Notes: generated from the letters alone by a model not told the origin. A DNA stretch of 64,000 bases from Lachnospiraceae bacterium (GCA_910575835.1 CAJTGB010000005.1:6413-70412); one strand, 5' to 3'; shown: positions 49,206 through 58,992, counted from the stretch's first letter. Numbers and translations: made by a program.

Positions 49206-50135
49206 TTATGAAAGCACCGTCCCCGCATCTACCTGATACCCTCTGAGGAACGCCTCCGCATCCATCCGCTTTTTCCCCGGTATCTGAAGAGAACGTACTT
49301 TCAGGCTGCCTCTTCCTGTCTGCACACAGAATCCATCCTTCAAAACCGCAGTCACCGTCCCCGGCGCCTCTTCTGTATCCGTATCAAGAACATCTGCCTC
49401 CCAGATCTTCATAACCTTGCCGTTCCAGTCCGTATAAGCGCTCGGCCACGGATTAAGTCCCCGGATCAGGCGTTCGATAGACTGCGCATCCCGGCTCCAG
49501 TCGATCTTCCCCAGGCTCTTGTCAAGCATTCTGGCGTACTCTGTCGGACTCTCTTTCTGGGCTTCCCCCGTGACGGTCTTCGCCTCCAACGCCTCCAATG
49601 TCCTGACGCACAGCTTGGCTCCGGCTTCGGCCAGCTTATCATGAAGGCTGCCGCCCGTCTCCTTCTCCTCCAGGACAATCTCCGTCTTCAGCAGCATATC
49701 ACCGGTATCCAATCCCTCGTCCATCTGCATCGTCGTCACGCCGGAGACCTTCTCGCCGTTGATGACGGCCCACTGGATCGGAGCCGCCCCCCGGTACTTG
49801 GGAAGCAGCGACGCATGGACGTTCACACATCCATAAGGCGTCATCTCCAGGATCTCCTTAGGAAGGATCTGCCCGAATGCTATGACGACCATGATATCTG
49901 CCTTGTATTTCCTCAATTCCTCAATACTCTCAAGCGTCCTCACCTTCTTGGGCTGAAATACCGGGATCCCGTACCGGACCGCGGTCTCTTTCACCGGAGG
50001 ATACTGCATCTTGCCGCCTCTTCCCTTCGGCTTATCCGGCTGGGTGACCGCAAGCACTATCTCGTGACCTGCTTTAACCAGCGCTTCCAGCGTCCCCACC
50101 GAGAAGTCCGGCGTCCCCATGAATATGACCTTCAT
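49206..50135 (-). CDS. fmt: Methionyl-tRNA formyltransferase
   Basis: 309 residues. KVIFMGTPDFSVGTLEALV, GRGGKMQYPPVKETA, the formyl-donor site VVIAFGQILPKEIL and catalytic NVHASLLPKYRGAAPIQWAV with His, then TTMQMDEGLDTGDML; a C-terminal tRNA-binding barrel ends the protein. It formylates Met-tRNA(fMet) using 10-formyl-THF. Its start directly abuts def's stop, the common def-fmt pair, downstream of priA. Confidence 0.97.
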   Translation of the reverse strand: MKVIFMGTPDFSVGTLEALVKAGHEIVLAVTQPDKPKGRGGKMQYPPVKETAVRYGIPVFQPKKVRTLESIEELRKYKADIMVVIAFGQILPKEILEMTPYGCVNVHASLLPKYRGAAPIQWAVINGEKVSGVTTMQMDEGLDTGDMLLKTEIVLEEKETGGSLHDKLAEAGAKLCVRTLEALEAKTVTGEAQKESPTEYARMLDKSLGKIDWSRDAQSIERLIRGLNPWPSAYTDWNGKVMKIWEADVLDTDTEEAPGTVTAVLKDGFCVQTGRGSLKVRSLQIPGKKRMDAEAFLRGYQVDAGTVLS

Positions 50136-50609
50136 CTACTCCTCCTCCTCATAATCCACGTCGCGAAGTCCGCCTTCTACCAGGTCCACGTACATCTTCC
50201 CGTCCAAATGATCGATCTCATGGCAGAGCGCCCTCGCAAGAAGCTCTTCCCCCTCGATCTCGATCACATCCATATCCTCCGTATAGGTCCGTATCTTCAC
50301 GTAATCCGGTCTGGTCACCGTCCCCGCCTTCCCCGGAACGCTTAAGCATCCCTCCTCGCCGGTCTGCTCACCGGCAGAGTTCAGTATCTCTGGATTGATC
50401 AGTACGATCGGCCCGTCCCCGATGTCAACCACGGCGATCCGCTTAAGAATACCTACCTGCGGAGCCGCAAGGCCGACTCCCTGTGCCTCGTACATGGTAT
50501 CCAGCATATCGCTGATGAGGATCCTGTTCCTCAGTGTCATCTTCGTTACTTCTTTACATGTCTTCGTGAGAACCTCGTCTCCAAGCTCACGGATCTTTCT
50601 TATTGCCAT
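50136..50609 (-). CDS. def: Peptide deformylase
   Basis: 157 residues. All three motifs are present: GVGLAAPQVG, EEGCLSVPGKAG and the zinc-binding HEIDHLDG. It removes formyl groups from new proteins, opposite to fmt, which starts at the next base. Fe2+ or Zn2+ is bound by the Cys and two His. A 65-bp AT-rich gap (50610-50674) separates it from priA with no terminator seen, so priA-def-fmt are likely one unit. Confidence 0.97.
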   Translation of the reverse strand: MAIRKIRELGDEVLTKTCKEVTKMTLRNRILISDMLDTMYEAQGVGLAAPQVGILKRIAVVDIGDGPIVLINPEILNSAGEQTGEEGCLSVPGKAGTVTRPDYVKIRTYTEDMDVIEIEGEELLARALCHEIDHLDGKMYVDLVEGGLRDVDYEEEE

Positions 50610-50674
50610 AATCTGCTCTCCTCCCGGTCTTATCTATAAATTTAAATTAAATATAAAAAATAAAATTAAAAATA

Positions 50675-52903
50675 TTAAAACACATTCACAGGATTAAAAT
50701 CAAACTGAATCCGCATAGTCTTAAATCCCTCATTGATCTCTATATACCGCTCCATCTTATCCTTCATCCCGATCAGCAGTCTTAAATCGGCTCCCTTCAG
50801 ATAAAGCACGCGCCGGTATACATCATTTACCTTCGCCACATACGGACTTGCAGGCCCAACGATCTTAAGCGCTCGGTTCCTGCCGGCTCGCAGCGCAAAT
50901 TCCTTCAGATATCCTGCCGCCGTATCGACCAGCGGCTCCTCAGGCCCCGTCATCAGAACTGCTAACAGATTCTCCACCGGCGGATATCCCATCAGCTCCC
51001 GGTATCTCATCTCGGCATCATAGAATCCCTCGTAATTCTGTGCCGCAGCCATCTCAATGCCGTAATGCTCCGGGCTATAAGTCTGTATCACGACCTCGCC
51101 CCTGCTCTTCCCGCGCCCGGCGCGCCCCGCCGCCTGGGTTAGGAGCTGGAACGTCCGCTCTCCCGCGCGGTAATCATTAGAATACAGCGACATATCTGCC
51201 GCCAGGATCCCCACCAGCGTCACATTCGGGAAATCATGACCCTTGACGATCATCTGCGTCCCGATCAGTATATCCGCCTCTTCGCTTGCAAATGCTTCCA
51301 GGATCTTCTCATGCCCGTCCTTAGTCTTCGTCGTATCCATATCCATCCGCAGGATGCGTGCGCCGGGGAACTGCCGAGCCACCAGCTCCTCGATCTGCTG
51401 GGTGCCGGCCTTAAATCCGCCGATATACGGCGATCCGCAGGAGGGACAGCATGTGACCTTCAATTCCTCATGGCCGCAGTAATGGCATACTAACTTCCCG
51501 TTCCGATGCTCCGACAGCGACACATCGCAATGAGGACATTTTACTACATATCCGCAAGACCTGCAAGAAACAAATCCCGCGTATCCTCTCCGGTTCAGAA
51601 ACAGCATGATCTGTTCATGCCTTTTAAGCCTGACTTCTATCAGCTTCTTTAACCGGTCGCTTAAGATCGAACGGTTTCCCGCCTTCATCTCCCGGCGCAT
51701 ATCCTCTACAAAAACTTCCGGAAGTTCCTTATGCCCCGCCCGCTTTTTTAGTTCTAATATCTGAAAATCCCCTTTTTTACAGGCATAGAAGGATTCAAGC
51801 GACGGAGTCGCCGACCCCAGCACAACGCTTGCCCCCTCCAGCTCTGCCCGTCTGATGGCCGTCTCTCTGGCATGATACCGCGGGACCTGCTCGCTTTTAT
51901 ATGTCGGTTCATGTTCTTCGTCGATCACAATAAGCCCCAGCCTTGGAAACGGTGTAAAAAGCGCAGAACGCGGCCCGATCATCACATCGACCTCGTTAGC
52001 CTTCACCCGTTCCATCTGATCGTAACGCTCGCCCGGAGTCATCCTGGAATTCAGGATCGACACCCGGTCGCCGAACCGTCCGTAGAACCGCATTACCGTC
52101 TGATAAGTAAGCGCGATCTCCGGGATCAGCACGATCGCCTGACCGCCCGCTTCCAGCACTTCTCCTATCATCTCCATATATACTTCCGTCTTCCCGCTGC
52201 CCGTCACGCCGTATACCAGATAGGTCCTGCGTATTCCCCGTCTATAGTCTTCCCTGAAACAGTCTATCGCATGCTGCTGTTCCTGCGTATGATCCGTAAT
52301 CCGACTCCCTTCCTGCTTACGCCGGATGGGATTGCGGAAGACCTGTTCAGATTCCACCAGGACAATATTCTGCTCTTCAAGGGCCCTTACCACCGTCCGG
52401 GTCACATTAAGCTTCTTAGTCAGCAGATCATACTCCTGCCTGGGCTGATCGAGAAGAGCTGCCAGAAGTCTGGCTCTTGCCTTCTGATTCTTATGCAGAT
52501 ACAGATCAAGCTGCCTCTTCCCCTCGTCTTCCTCCAGAAGGAGCCGGATATATCTCTTCTTGCGTGCTCTTTCCCGCCGCTTGATCGGAATCACCGTCTT
52601 CAACGCCTGGATCATAGTACCGCCGTAATATTCCTTCATCCATGCCGCCAGCGCCACCAGCCTTGCCTCTATCGCCACGCTGCCTTCTGCTGCACGGCTG
52701 ATTTCCTTGATCTTCGTCTCATCATACTCTGCTTCATCAGAAAATCCAACGATATAACCTCTGGTCTCTCTGTTTCCCATACCAAAGGGAACGATCACCT
52801 CCGTCCCAACCTTAAGCACCCCCTCCAGTTCAGAAGGAATGCCGTATTGGAACACTTTATCTAATTTCTCATGCGTAATGTCTACAATGATATCAGCGTA
52901 CAT
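50675..52903 (-). CDS. priA: Primosomal protein N' (replication restart helicase PriA)
   Basis: 742 residues. N-terminal 3'-DNA-binding and winged-helix domains (1-~190), superfamily 2 helicase with Walker A GVTGSGKTEVYM, Walker B VIDEEHEPTYK, QAAGRAGR-type motif VI, and the zinc module with eight Cys (CRSCGYVVKCPHCDVSL, CHYCGHEELKVTCCPSCG). It reloads the replicative helicase at stalled forks. It overlaps murE by 11 bp and is followed by def. Confidence 0.97.
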   Translation of the reverse strand: MYADIIVDITHEKLDKVFQYGIPSELEGVLKVGTEVIVPFGMGNRETRGYIVGFSDEAEYDETKIKEISRAAEGSVAIEARLVALAAWMKEYYGGTMIQALKTVIPIKRRERARKKRYIRLLLEEDEGKRQLDLYLHKNQKARARLLAALLDQPRQEYDLLTKKLNVTRTVVRALEEQNIVLVESEQVFRNPIRRKQEGSRITDHTQEQQHAIDCFREDYRRGIRRTYLVYGVTGSGKTEVYMEMIGEVLEAGGQAIVLIPEIALTYQTVMRFYGRFGDRVSILNSRMTPGERYDQMERVKANEVDVMIGPRSALFTPFPRLGLIVIDEEHEPTYKSEQVPRYHARETAIRRAELEGASVVLGSATPSLESFYACKKGDFQILELKKRAGHKELPEVFVEDMRREMKAGNRSILSDRLKKLIEVRLKRHEQIMLFLNRRGYAGFVSCRSCGYVVKCPHCDVSLSEHRNGKLVCHYCGHEELKVTCCPSCGSPYIGGFKAGTQQIEELVARQFPGARILRMDMDTTKTKDGHEKILEAFASEEADILIGTQMIVKGHDFPNVTLVGILAADMSLYSNDYRAGERTFQLLTQAAGRAGRGKSRGEVVIQTYSPEHYGIEMAAAQNYEGFYDAEMRYRELMGYPPVENLLAVLMTGPEEPLVDTAAGYLKEFALRAGRNRALKIVGPASPYVAKVNDVYRRVLYLKGADLRLLIGMKDKMERYIEINEGFKTMRIQFDFNPVNVF

Positions 52904-54359
52904 GCAATTCCTCTAGCACATCCCGGATCAATATACGGTCATCCATATCGTACTTCACACCCTTGATCTCCTGATAAGTCTCATGACCCTTGCCCGCCAG
53001 AACGATCACATCTCCCGGCCTGCCGTGTTCGATAGCATACCGGATCGCCTCTTTCCTGTCGCAGATCGCGGTGTACTCCCCGTCAGTCTTCCTGATTCCG
53101 ATTATGATATCGTCAATAATATCCTGCGGCTCTTCAAAACGCGGATTATCCGATGTAATGATCGTAAAATCAGACATACGGCCCGACACCTCTCCCATCT
53201 CATACCGTCTGGTCTTCGAACGGTTGCCGCCGCACCCGAATATGGTCACGATACGCTCCGGTCTGTAATCCCTGAGCGTGTGCAGAAGACTCTCGAGACT
53301 CATGGCATTGTGGGCATAATCGATCATCATGGTGAACTCATCCGATACCTTCACCATCTCGATCCTTCCTCTCACCTTCGCCACCTTCAGGGCCTTCTTA
53401 ATATTCTCCTTCGGCACGTCAAAATGTCTGCACACGGCAATCGCCGTCAGCGAATTATACACACTGAAATCTCCCGGTATATCGATCTCCACATCGAAAT
53501 CCATCAGGCCGCTGACATGATACCTGACTCCCAGATACCCCGGCTTCGTAATGTGCTCGATATCCGTTGCTCTAAGATTCGCCTTTTCTGAGAATCCCAG
53601 CGTCTCGACCTTACACGTCGCATTCCTGAACACATCCTCGTACCAGGGATCATCCATATTGGCGATCCCAAGCCGACACTGCGTAAACAGAATCCCCTTG
53701 CACCGTTTATAATCATCAAAATCCTTATGCTCGTTCGGCCCGATATGATCCTCTCCCAGATTGGTAAATATCCCGATCTCGAACAGAATACCCGCTGTAC
53801 GGTGGAGCATCAATCCCTGGGATGATACCTCCATCACCACGCTGTCGCACCCTGCCTCAACCATTTCCGCAAAATACTGATGGATAGTATAAGACTCCGG
53901 CGTCGTGTTGTTAGCCGGGACAGACTTTTCGCCGATCAGCGCCTCGATGGTACCGATAAGCCCCACCTTATGCCCGACTCCCTCCAGGATAGACTTCACC
54001 ATATATGTCGTCGTGGTCTTTCCCTTCGTCCCGGTGATACCTATGACCTTAAGCTTCTCGGCAGGATATCCGAAGTAAGCCGCCGACATCAGAGCCAGCG
54101 CATACCTGGTATCCGCCACACGGATCACCGTCACATTCTCAGGAACCTCCACATCCTTCTCCACCACGAGAGCCGCCGCCCCCTTCTTCGCGACCTCGCC
54201 GGCATACGCATGCCCGTCTGAAACCGCGCCGCTGATGCACACGAACACGCTTCCTTCCGTCACCCGCCGGGAGTCATTGATGAGTTCGGTCACGCTGATC
54301 TCATCGCTTCCCTGGCTGACTTCGTATTCCAACCGTTCCAATAACTGAGTTAATCTCAT
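52893..54359 (-). CDS. murE: UDP-MurNAc-tripeptide synthetase (meso-DAP-adding)
   Basis: About 488 residues from MRLTQLLERLEYEV (AGGAGG 10 nt upstream). Mur-ligase fold: ATP loop ITGTKGKTTTTYMVKSI, the substrate region ANNTTPESYTIHQYF, and the C-terminal motif SDNPRFEEPQDIID. DNPR predicts meso-diaminopimelate, rather than lysine, as the third residue of the wall peptide. It overlaps priA. Upstream to pepT is a divergent ~200-bp gap with A+T-rich repeats (AATAG) but no gene. Confidence 0.95.
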   Translation of the reverse strand: MRLTQLLERLEYEVSQGSDEISVTELINDSRRVTEGSVFVCISGAVSDGHAYAGEVAKKGAAALVVEKDVEVPENVTVIRVADTRYALALMSAAYFGYPAEKLKVIGITGTKGKTTTTYMVKSILEGVGHKVGLIGTIEALIGEKSVPANNTTPESYTIHQYFAEMVEAGCDSVVMEVSSQGLMLHRTAGILFEIGIFTNLGEDHIGPNEHKDFDDYKRCKGILFTQCRLGIANMDDPWYEDVFRNATCKVETLGFSEKANLRATDIEHITKPGYLGVRYHVSGLMDFDVEIDIPGDFSVYNSLTAIAVCRHFDVPKENIKKALKVAKVRGRIEMVKVSDEFTMMIDYAHNAMSLESLLHTLRDYRPERIVTIFGCGGNRSKTRRYEMGEVSGRMSDFTIITSDNPRFEEPQDIIDDIIIGIRKTDGEYTAICDRKEAIRYAIEHGRPGDVIVLAGKGHETYQEIKGVKYDMDDRILIRDVLEELHVR

Positions 54360-54615
54360 CGCTTTACCGCCTCCTGGTTCTCTTAAACCTGATAAATTTC
54401 TATATCTTCGCATCTACATACTTTATGAACATCTGCCCCCAAAGCATCACATACTTTCACCGAAAAAAATTGTACCATACTTCGGACTATTTTTCTACAC
54501 CAGAAATCACAATAGAATAGTAATAGAATAGTAACAGGCCGGCATCAATTTTCTGGCAGAAACCGGCGGCATATGTTAGAATATTTTTAAAACACAGAAA
54601 AGAGGTATATAATTT

Positions 54616-55857
54616 ATGAAAGCACATGAACGATTGTTAAAATACGCTGTAGTCCGCACGCCAAGTAATGAAGACAGCACCACGGTTCCCTCCTCCGAGT
54701 GTCAGTTCGATCTTGCAAGACTGCTTGAAGCCGAGATGAAAGAACTGGGGCTTTCTGACGTCCGTCTGAGCGACCAGTGTTATCTGTACGGCAAACTGCC
54801 TGCAACTGCCGGACTCGAAGGGCAGCCTGCTATCGGCTTCATCGCCCACATGGACACCGTATCGGACTTCTGCGATCATGAGATCCGTCCTGTCATTACA
54901 GAGAATTATGACGGAGAAGACCTTCCGCTTGGAGACAGCGGACTTGTACTTAGCCCGGACAATTTCCCCCACCTCAGAGAGTTAAAGGGACGCACACTCA
55001 TCACCACCGACGGGACCACCGTTCTCGGCGCCGATGACAAAGCCGGCATCGCCGAGATCCTTACCATGGTAGAGATAATCCAGAAGGAAGGGATCCCTCA
55101 CGGTCCGCTCTGTGTGGCATTTACCCCGGACGAAGAGGTAGGAAGCGGAGCTTCTCATTTTGACGTGAAGGCGTTCGGCGCGGACTATGCCTACACCGTC
55201 GACGGCAGCACAGAAGGCGAGATCCAGTACGAGAGCTTCAACGCATGCAAAGCACAGTTCGACGTTAAGGGCTTCAATGTCCATCCCGGCTCCTCTAAGG
55301 ACACCATGATCAACGCAAGCCTTATCGCTATGGAGATCAACTCTCTCCTGCCCGGCATGGAGACTCCACGCGGAACCGAAGCTTACGAGGGCTTCTATCA
55401 CCTCACAAGTATGTCAGGAGAATGTGCCGAAGCGCATCTGAACTATATCGTCAGGGATCACAATAAAGATTTCTTCGAAGCAAGAAAACGTACTCTGCAA
55501 TTGATCGAAAAGAATCTGAACGAGAAATGGGGCGAAGGTACGGTGACCCTTACCATTACAGATCAGTACAGGAATATGGCCGAGATCATCACCAACTGCA
55601 TGCATCTGGTAGACAACGCCTCAACCGCATCTGAGAATGCCGGCGTCGCTCCGCTCATCCTCCCGATCCGGGGCGGTACAGACGGCAGCCAGCTAAGCTT
55701 CATGGGCCTTCCTTGTCCGAACCTCGGAGCCGCCGGACATGCTTATCACGGCCCTTATGAACATATCACTGTGGAGGGGATGGACAAGGTCGTGGATATC
55801 CTCGTAGAGCTTGTGAAGTTATATACAAGCAATGTCGTACCGCTGCCGTTCACGTAA
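54616..55857 (+). CDS. pepT: Peptidase T (tripeptide aminopeptidase)
   Basis: 413 residues, normal length. M20B motifs: IGFIAHMDTVSDF (zinc His, catalytic Asp), TVLGADDKAGIAEI (bridging Asp), FTPDEEVGSGA (catalytic Glu), and GGTDGSQLSFMGLPCPNLGAAGHAYHGPYE near the end. It removes the N-terminal residue of tripeptides in the cytoplasm. AAAAGAGG lies before ATG 54616. It is a single gene, ending at a bidirectional terminator before trxA. Confidence 0.96.
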   Translation: MKAHERLLKYAVVRTPSNEDSTTVPSSECQFDLARLLEAEMKELGLSDVRLSDQCYLYGKLPATAGLEGQPAIGFIAHMDTVSDFCDHEIRPVITENYDGEDLPLGDSGLVLSPDNFPHLRELKGRTLITTDGTTVLGADDKAGIAEILTMVEIIQKEGIPHGPLCVAFTPDEEVGSGASHFDVKAFGADYAYTVDGSTEGEIQYESFNACKAQFDVKGFNVHPGSSKDTMINASLIAMEINSLLPGMETPRGTEAYEGFYHLTSMSGECAEAHLNYIVRDHNKDFFEARKRTLQLIEKNLNEKWGEGTVTLTITDQYRNMAEIITNCMHLVDNASTASENAGVAPLILPIRGGTDGSQLSFMGLPCPNLGAAGHAYHGPYEHITVEGMDKVVDILVELVKLYTSNVVPLPFT

Positions 55858-55885
55858 AATTCCGGCTGCACTGAACAATAGAAAA

Positions 55886-55920
55886 CGGGGCTTCTGCACT
55901 CCTTCAAAGCGGCAGCCCCG
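55886..55920. terminator. Bidirectional terminator between pepT and trxA
   Basis: CGGGGCT...CTGC pairs with GC..GCAGCCCCG around a ~10-base loop. On the minus strand it is followed by TTTTC, on the plus strand by a weaker T-rich stretch, so it can stop both convergent genes. Confidence 0.75.
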
Positions 55921-55980
55921 TATCATATCTTCTTACATTTTATCTTTATTTCTTATCTTTCTATTCAGGATATACCTGCG

Positions 55981-56289
55981 TTATTTCAGCATATCCAGGA
56001 TCGCTTCCTTCGGCTTTGCTCCCACGTCACGCTTCACAGCCTCCCCGTTCTTGAACACCATCAATGTCGGAATGGACATCACTCTATACTCCTTCGCAAG
56101 CTCCGGGTTCGCATCCACATCAACCTTGCAGATCTTCGCATCCGTAACCTCACCTGCTACCTCCTCGATCACCGGGCCTACCATCTGGCACGGTCCGCAC
56201 CAGGTTGCCCAGAAGTCAACCAGTACCGGTACATTTGATTCCAACACCTCTTCTTTAAAATTATCCTTTGTTAAGTGTATAACTGCCAT
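55981..56289 (-). CDS. trxA: Thioredoxin
   Basis: 102 residues, standard size. The active site is WATWCGPCQM, followed by the cis-Pro loop RVMSIPTLMVFKNG. It reduces protein disulphides in the cytoplasm with thioredoxin reductase. A single gene: convergent with pepT, and divergent from the ECF sigma operon that starts at 56575. No thioredoxin reductase is nearby. Confidence 0.97.
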   Translation of the reverse strand: MAVIHLTKDNFKEEVLESNVPVLVDFWATWCGPCQMVGPVIEEVAGEVTDAKICKVDVDANPELAKEYRVMSIPTLMVFKNGEAVKRDVGAKPKEAILDMLK

Positions 56290-56412
56290 CGCTTCTCCTC
56301 CTTCTTAGTAATTATAATATTATAACCCATTTCCGACTTCTAGTTGTACTTATTTAGAAAAATTTAATCTTCTTTTCTCAGAAAATATGCTACTATGGCA
56401 GAAAGTCGAATA

Positions 56413-56471
56413 CCTCGCGGCAGCCGCCAAATGTGCATGCAAGCATGCCCGCTTGGCTCGTTGCTCGCGGG
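56413..56471. repeat. Imperfect ~28-bp-arm hairpin upstream of the ECF operon
   Basis: The stretch from CCTCGCGGCAG (about 56413) to TTGCTCGCGGG (56461-56471) folds back with several mismatches; its tip is the palindrome GCATGCAAGCATGC (56435-56448). It ends about 22 bp before the ECF promoter. Confidence 0.65.
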
Positions 56472-56492
56472 AATAAAAAAACTCATAATTTT

Positions 56493-56521
56493 TGTAACGA
56501 AATCCGTAGGTTGTGCGTCTA
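56493..56521 (+). promoter_or_regulatory. ECF-type promoter before the second sigma/anti-sigma operon
   Basis: TGTAAC (56493-56498), 17 bases, CGTCTA (56516-56521), matching the SigX-like consensus. The downstream sigma gene starts at 56575. Autoregulation is inferred. Confidence 0.75.
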
Positions 56522-56574
56522 AAGGGCAGATATTCAATTTGACGCGCGAATTGACATCAAAGGAGGTGGCGGGA

Positions 56575-57054
56575 GTGAAAATTGATTTTGAAGATCTGTA
56601 CCAGCGATTTTTCAGGGATGTGTATCTGTTCGTCCTCTCGATGAGCAAGGATCCGCACATTGCGGAAGAGATCACGCAGGAAACATTTTTCAAGGCCTTG
56701 AAGGAAATCAAACATTTCCGCGGAAATTGTTCCGTCAAATCCTGGCTCTGTCAGATCGCCAAGAATCTCTACATCTCCTACACCCGTAAGAAGAAGGCGG
56801 TGCATTCCGATGTACTGGAAGAAATGCCCGACAGCTCGAATGTGGAAGATATCTGCATCCAAAAGGGCGAGGCGCTCTCCGTCTACAAGCTTCTCCACTG
56901 TCTGGAGGATCCTTACAAGGAAGTCTTTACTCTGCGGGTACTTGGAGACTTAAGCTTCAAAGAGATTGCCGAGATCTTCGGCAAACAGGAAAGCTGGGCC
57001 AGAGTCACCTACCACAGAGCCAGGCTTAAGATACAAGCGCTTATCTCTGACTGA
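56575..57054 (+). CDS. ECF RNA polymerase sigma factor with GTG start
   Basis: About 159 residues from GTG 56575, set by AGGAGG 8 nt upstream; the open frame further 5' covers the promoter and hairpin and is not real. Region 2 is YQRFFRDVYLFVLSMSKDPHIAEEITQETFFKALKEI and region 4 is LLHCLEDPYKEVFTLRVLGDLSFKEIAEIFGKQESWARVTYHRARLKIQ. It forms an operon with a zinc-finger anti-sigma gene 47 bp downstream and is preceded by a TGTAAC-N17-CGTCTA promoter like its own class would recognise. Confidence 0.9.
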   Translation: MKIDFEDLYQRFFRDVYLFVLSMSKDPHIAEEITQETFFKALKEIKHFRGNCSVKSWLCQIAKNLYISYTRKKKAVHSDVLEEMPDSSNVEDICIQKGEALSVYKLLHCLEDPYKEVFTLRVLGDLSFKEIAEIFGKQESWARVTYHRARLKIQALISD

Positions 57055-57101
57055 GATATGCGGTTAACAATGCGTTAGTAATTAAAAAGGAGATGAAAAT
57101 T

Positions 57102-57986
57102 ATGAGTAAAATATCATGTGATGTTATCAGGGATCTGCTGCCTCTGTACAAAGATCATGTATGCAGCGAAAAGAGTATGGATCTGGTAGAGGAACATCTG
57201 CCGGAATGTGAAGACTGCCGCAAATATCTGGAAGCAATGGACGAAGAGCTGCCTCCTGTCAGCATATCGCCAAAACATACCGGCCCCCACAGCCAAAACA
57301 GCGCTGCATTTGATTCCGCCGTTAAGGACGCTCTTGCCAGCGACACCAAAATCTTTAAAAAGATTGCCAATCAGATGACCCTTGCGAGGATTATCCCTCT
57401 GTGTTCCTTTGTAATGATCATTGCTCTGATCGTTGTGTCCGTGATCTCCAAGAACTTGTATTGGAAAATCCCCGGACTTGACAGGCGCGTCAAGACAGAA
57501 GACGTCCGCGTCACGGAGCTGTATCAATTAAAAGACGGGAATCTTTATTTTACCCTGGAAAGCGATACTCCATTCCAGATTCCTTCCTGTATTTCTTACT
57601 TCTCACCTGATGCGAAGCGTTCGAACGGCAAGAGTAAGGTAGCTTTTGAGAAGTGCTCTTCATTTGAAGAAAATATTCTGGAGAAGCCTTGCTTCAATCA
57701 GTGTTCCTTCGCCGTACCGCTCAAAGATATCATGTATATGGAAGACCCCGCTGCACTTGATCCGAAATATGAACTTCGGGAAATCTTCTCTATCTGCTAC
57801 GAAGGAAAAGGCGGGACACAGCTTGTAATCTGGGAAGAGGGACAGAAGGTTGAGGACGCGCCGGAAAAGGTCGAGGAGAGAGTGATGCAGGAACAGGATC
57901 GGTTGGAGAATCACCCGGATGAATATTCTGATGGGTATGAGGTATTGCCGGAGTATAAAGAAGGGATTTTGATGATTAGGTATTAA
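57102..57986 (+). CDS. Zinc-finger (zf-HC2) transmembrane anti-sigma factor
   Basis: About 294 residues from MSKISCDVIRDLLPLYKDHV, with AAGGAG 9 nt upstream. The N-terminal anti-sigma zinc motif is CSEKSMDLVEEHLPECEDC (HxxxCxxC in HLPECEDC). One membrane segment (IIPLCSFVMIIALIVVSVIS, ~100-120) leads to an outer domain of ~170 residues with no recognised fold. It should hold the upstream sigma factor inactive at the membrane until an envelope signal. The C-terminus ends in an acidic stretch. Confidence 0.88.
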   Translation: MSKISCDVIRDLLPLYKDHVCSEKSMDLVEEHLPECEDCRKYLEAMDEELPPVSISPKHTGPHSQNSAAFDSAVKDALASDTKIFKKIANQMTLARIIPLCSFVMIIALIVVSVISKNLYWKIPGLDRRVKTEDVRVTELYQLKDGNLYFTLESDTPFQIPSCISYFSPDAKRSNGKSKVAFEKCSSFEENILEKPCFNQCSFAVPLKDIMYMEDPAALDPKYELREIFSICYEGKGGTQLVIWEEGQKVEDAPEKVEERVMQEQDRLENHPDEYSDGYEVLPEYKEGILMIRY

Positions 57987-58133
57987 AAAGCAGTATTATT
58001 AGGAGATTTGCTTTACATTCATTTTACAGTAATGGTAAAATATTCTATATTTCATGAAACTTCCGAAGTGGACCGGACATCATCAGATGTTCCGGTTCCC
58101 TCTGCGGACCAGCGTTTCAAAAAGGAGATCTCC

Positions 58134-58979
58134 ATGGACGATAAACTTGTAATGCACAGGAAAACAAATTCCCGGGAACTGTTCTTAGTTTCCTGCGGCT
58201 ATGAAAAATGCCAGCCTGCTCAATCCTATGGTCCATCCGCACGCCGGTATTATATGATACATTTTATTCTGGAAGGACAGGGTCATTACTATATCAACGA
58301 CCGTCATTTCCTGATCGATAAAAACCAATGTTTCCTGATCCCTCCCGATGTTGTTACCCTTTATAAGGCAGAACCTTCTAATCCCTGGACCTATGTCTGG
58401 ATCTGCTTTAACGGGGAATTCGCCCAATCACTTGTGAAGCACTGTCATTTTACAGAAGACTCCCTTATTCTGCCGGTGTCCGATATTTTCAAATACAAGG
58501 ATCTCATCTTCGAGATGATGCAGCATCCGAAACTTACGCCTGCCAACGACTGCTTTATCCAGAGCTGTCTCTACCGTATCATGGCAATGCTTGAAGAACA
58601 GTCTCACGCTTCATACAGCGACCTTGAATCACTGGACAACTTCTACATCTCACGCGCCGTAGACTATATTAACCGCAGTACAGTCCTCGACATCACAGTC
58701 AATGAAGTTGCCGAGTATCTACATATTAGCCGCAGCTATCTGTTTGAGCTGTTCCGAAGGCATCTGAATACATCTCCACAGACTTTTCTGATTGCTGCAA
58801 AGATTGCAAATGCCCGGGAACTGCTTCTGCAAACTGATATTTCCATCGAAAATATCGCTCTGTCCTGCGGTTATCAGAATCCGTTTGCATTTTCCAGAGC
58901 CTTTAAAAAAGAAACCGGAATGACACCCCGGGAATACCGCCTGAAATGCGCCTCTAACGGAAATCTTCTGAACCACTGA
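58134..58979 (+). CDS. AraC-family transcriptional regulator
   Basis: About 281 residues from MDDKLVMHRKTNSRE (AAGGAG 6 nt upstream). The N-terminal half is the cupin-like AraC ligand domain (ARRYYMIHFILEGQGHYYINDRHFLIDKNQCFLIPP). The C-terminal ~100 residues hold two HTH motifs: VNEVAEYLHISRSYLFELFRRHLNTSPQTFL and IENIALSCGYQNPFAFSRAFKKETGMTPREYR. Such regulators usually sense a sugar. It is convergent with a GH36-type glycosidase ending 13 bp away, a likely target. Confidence 0.93.
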   Translation: MDDKLVMHRKTNSRELFLVSCGYEKCQPAQSYGPSARRYYMIHFILEGQGHYYINDRHFLIDKNQCFLIPPDVVTLYKAEPSNPWTYVWICFNGEFAQSLVKHCHFTEDSLILPVSDIFKYKDLIFEMMQHPKLTPANDCFIQSCLYRIMAMLEEQSHASYSDLESLDNFYISRAVDYINRSTVLDITVNEVAEYLHISRSYLFELFRRHLNTSPQTFLIAAKIANARELLLQTDISIENIALSCGYQNPFAFSRAFKKETGMTPREYRLKCASNGNLLNH

Positions 58980-58992
58980 TGCTTAACCGGCA

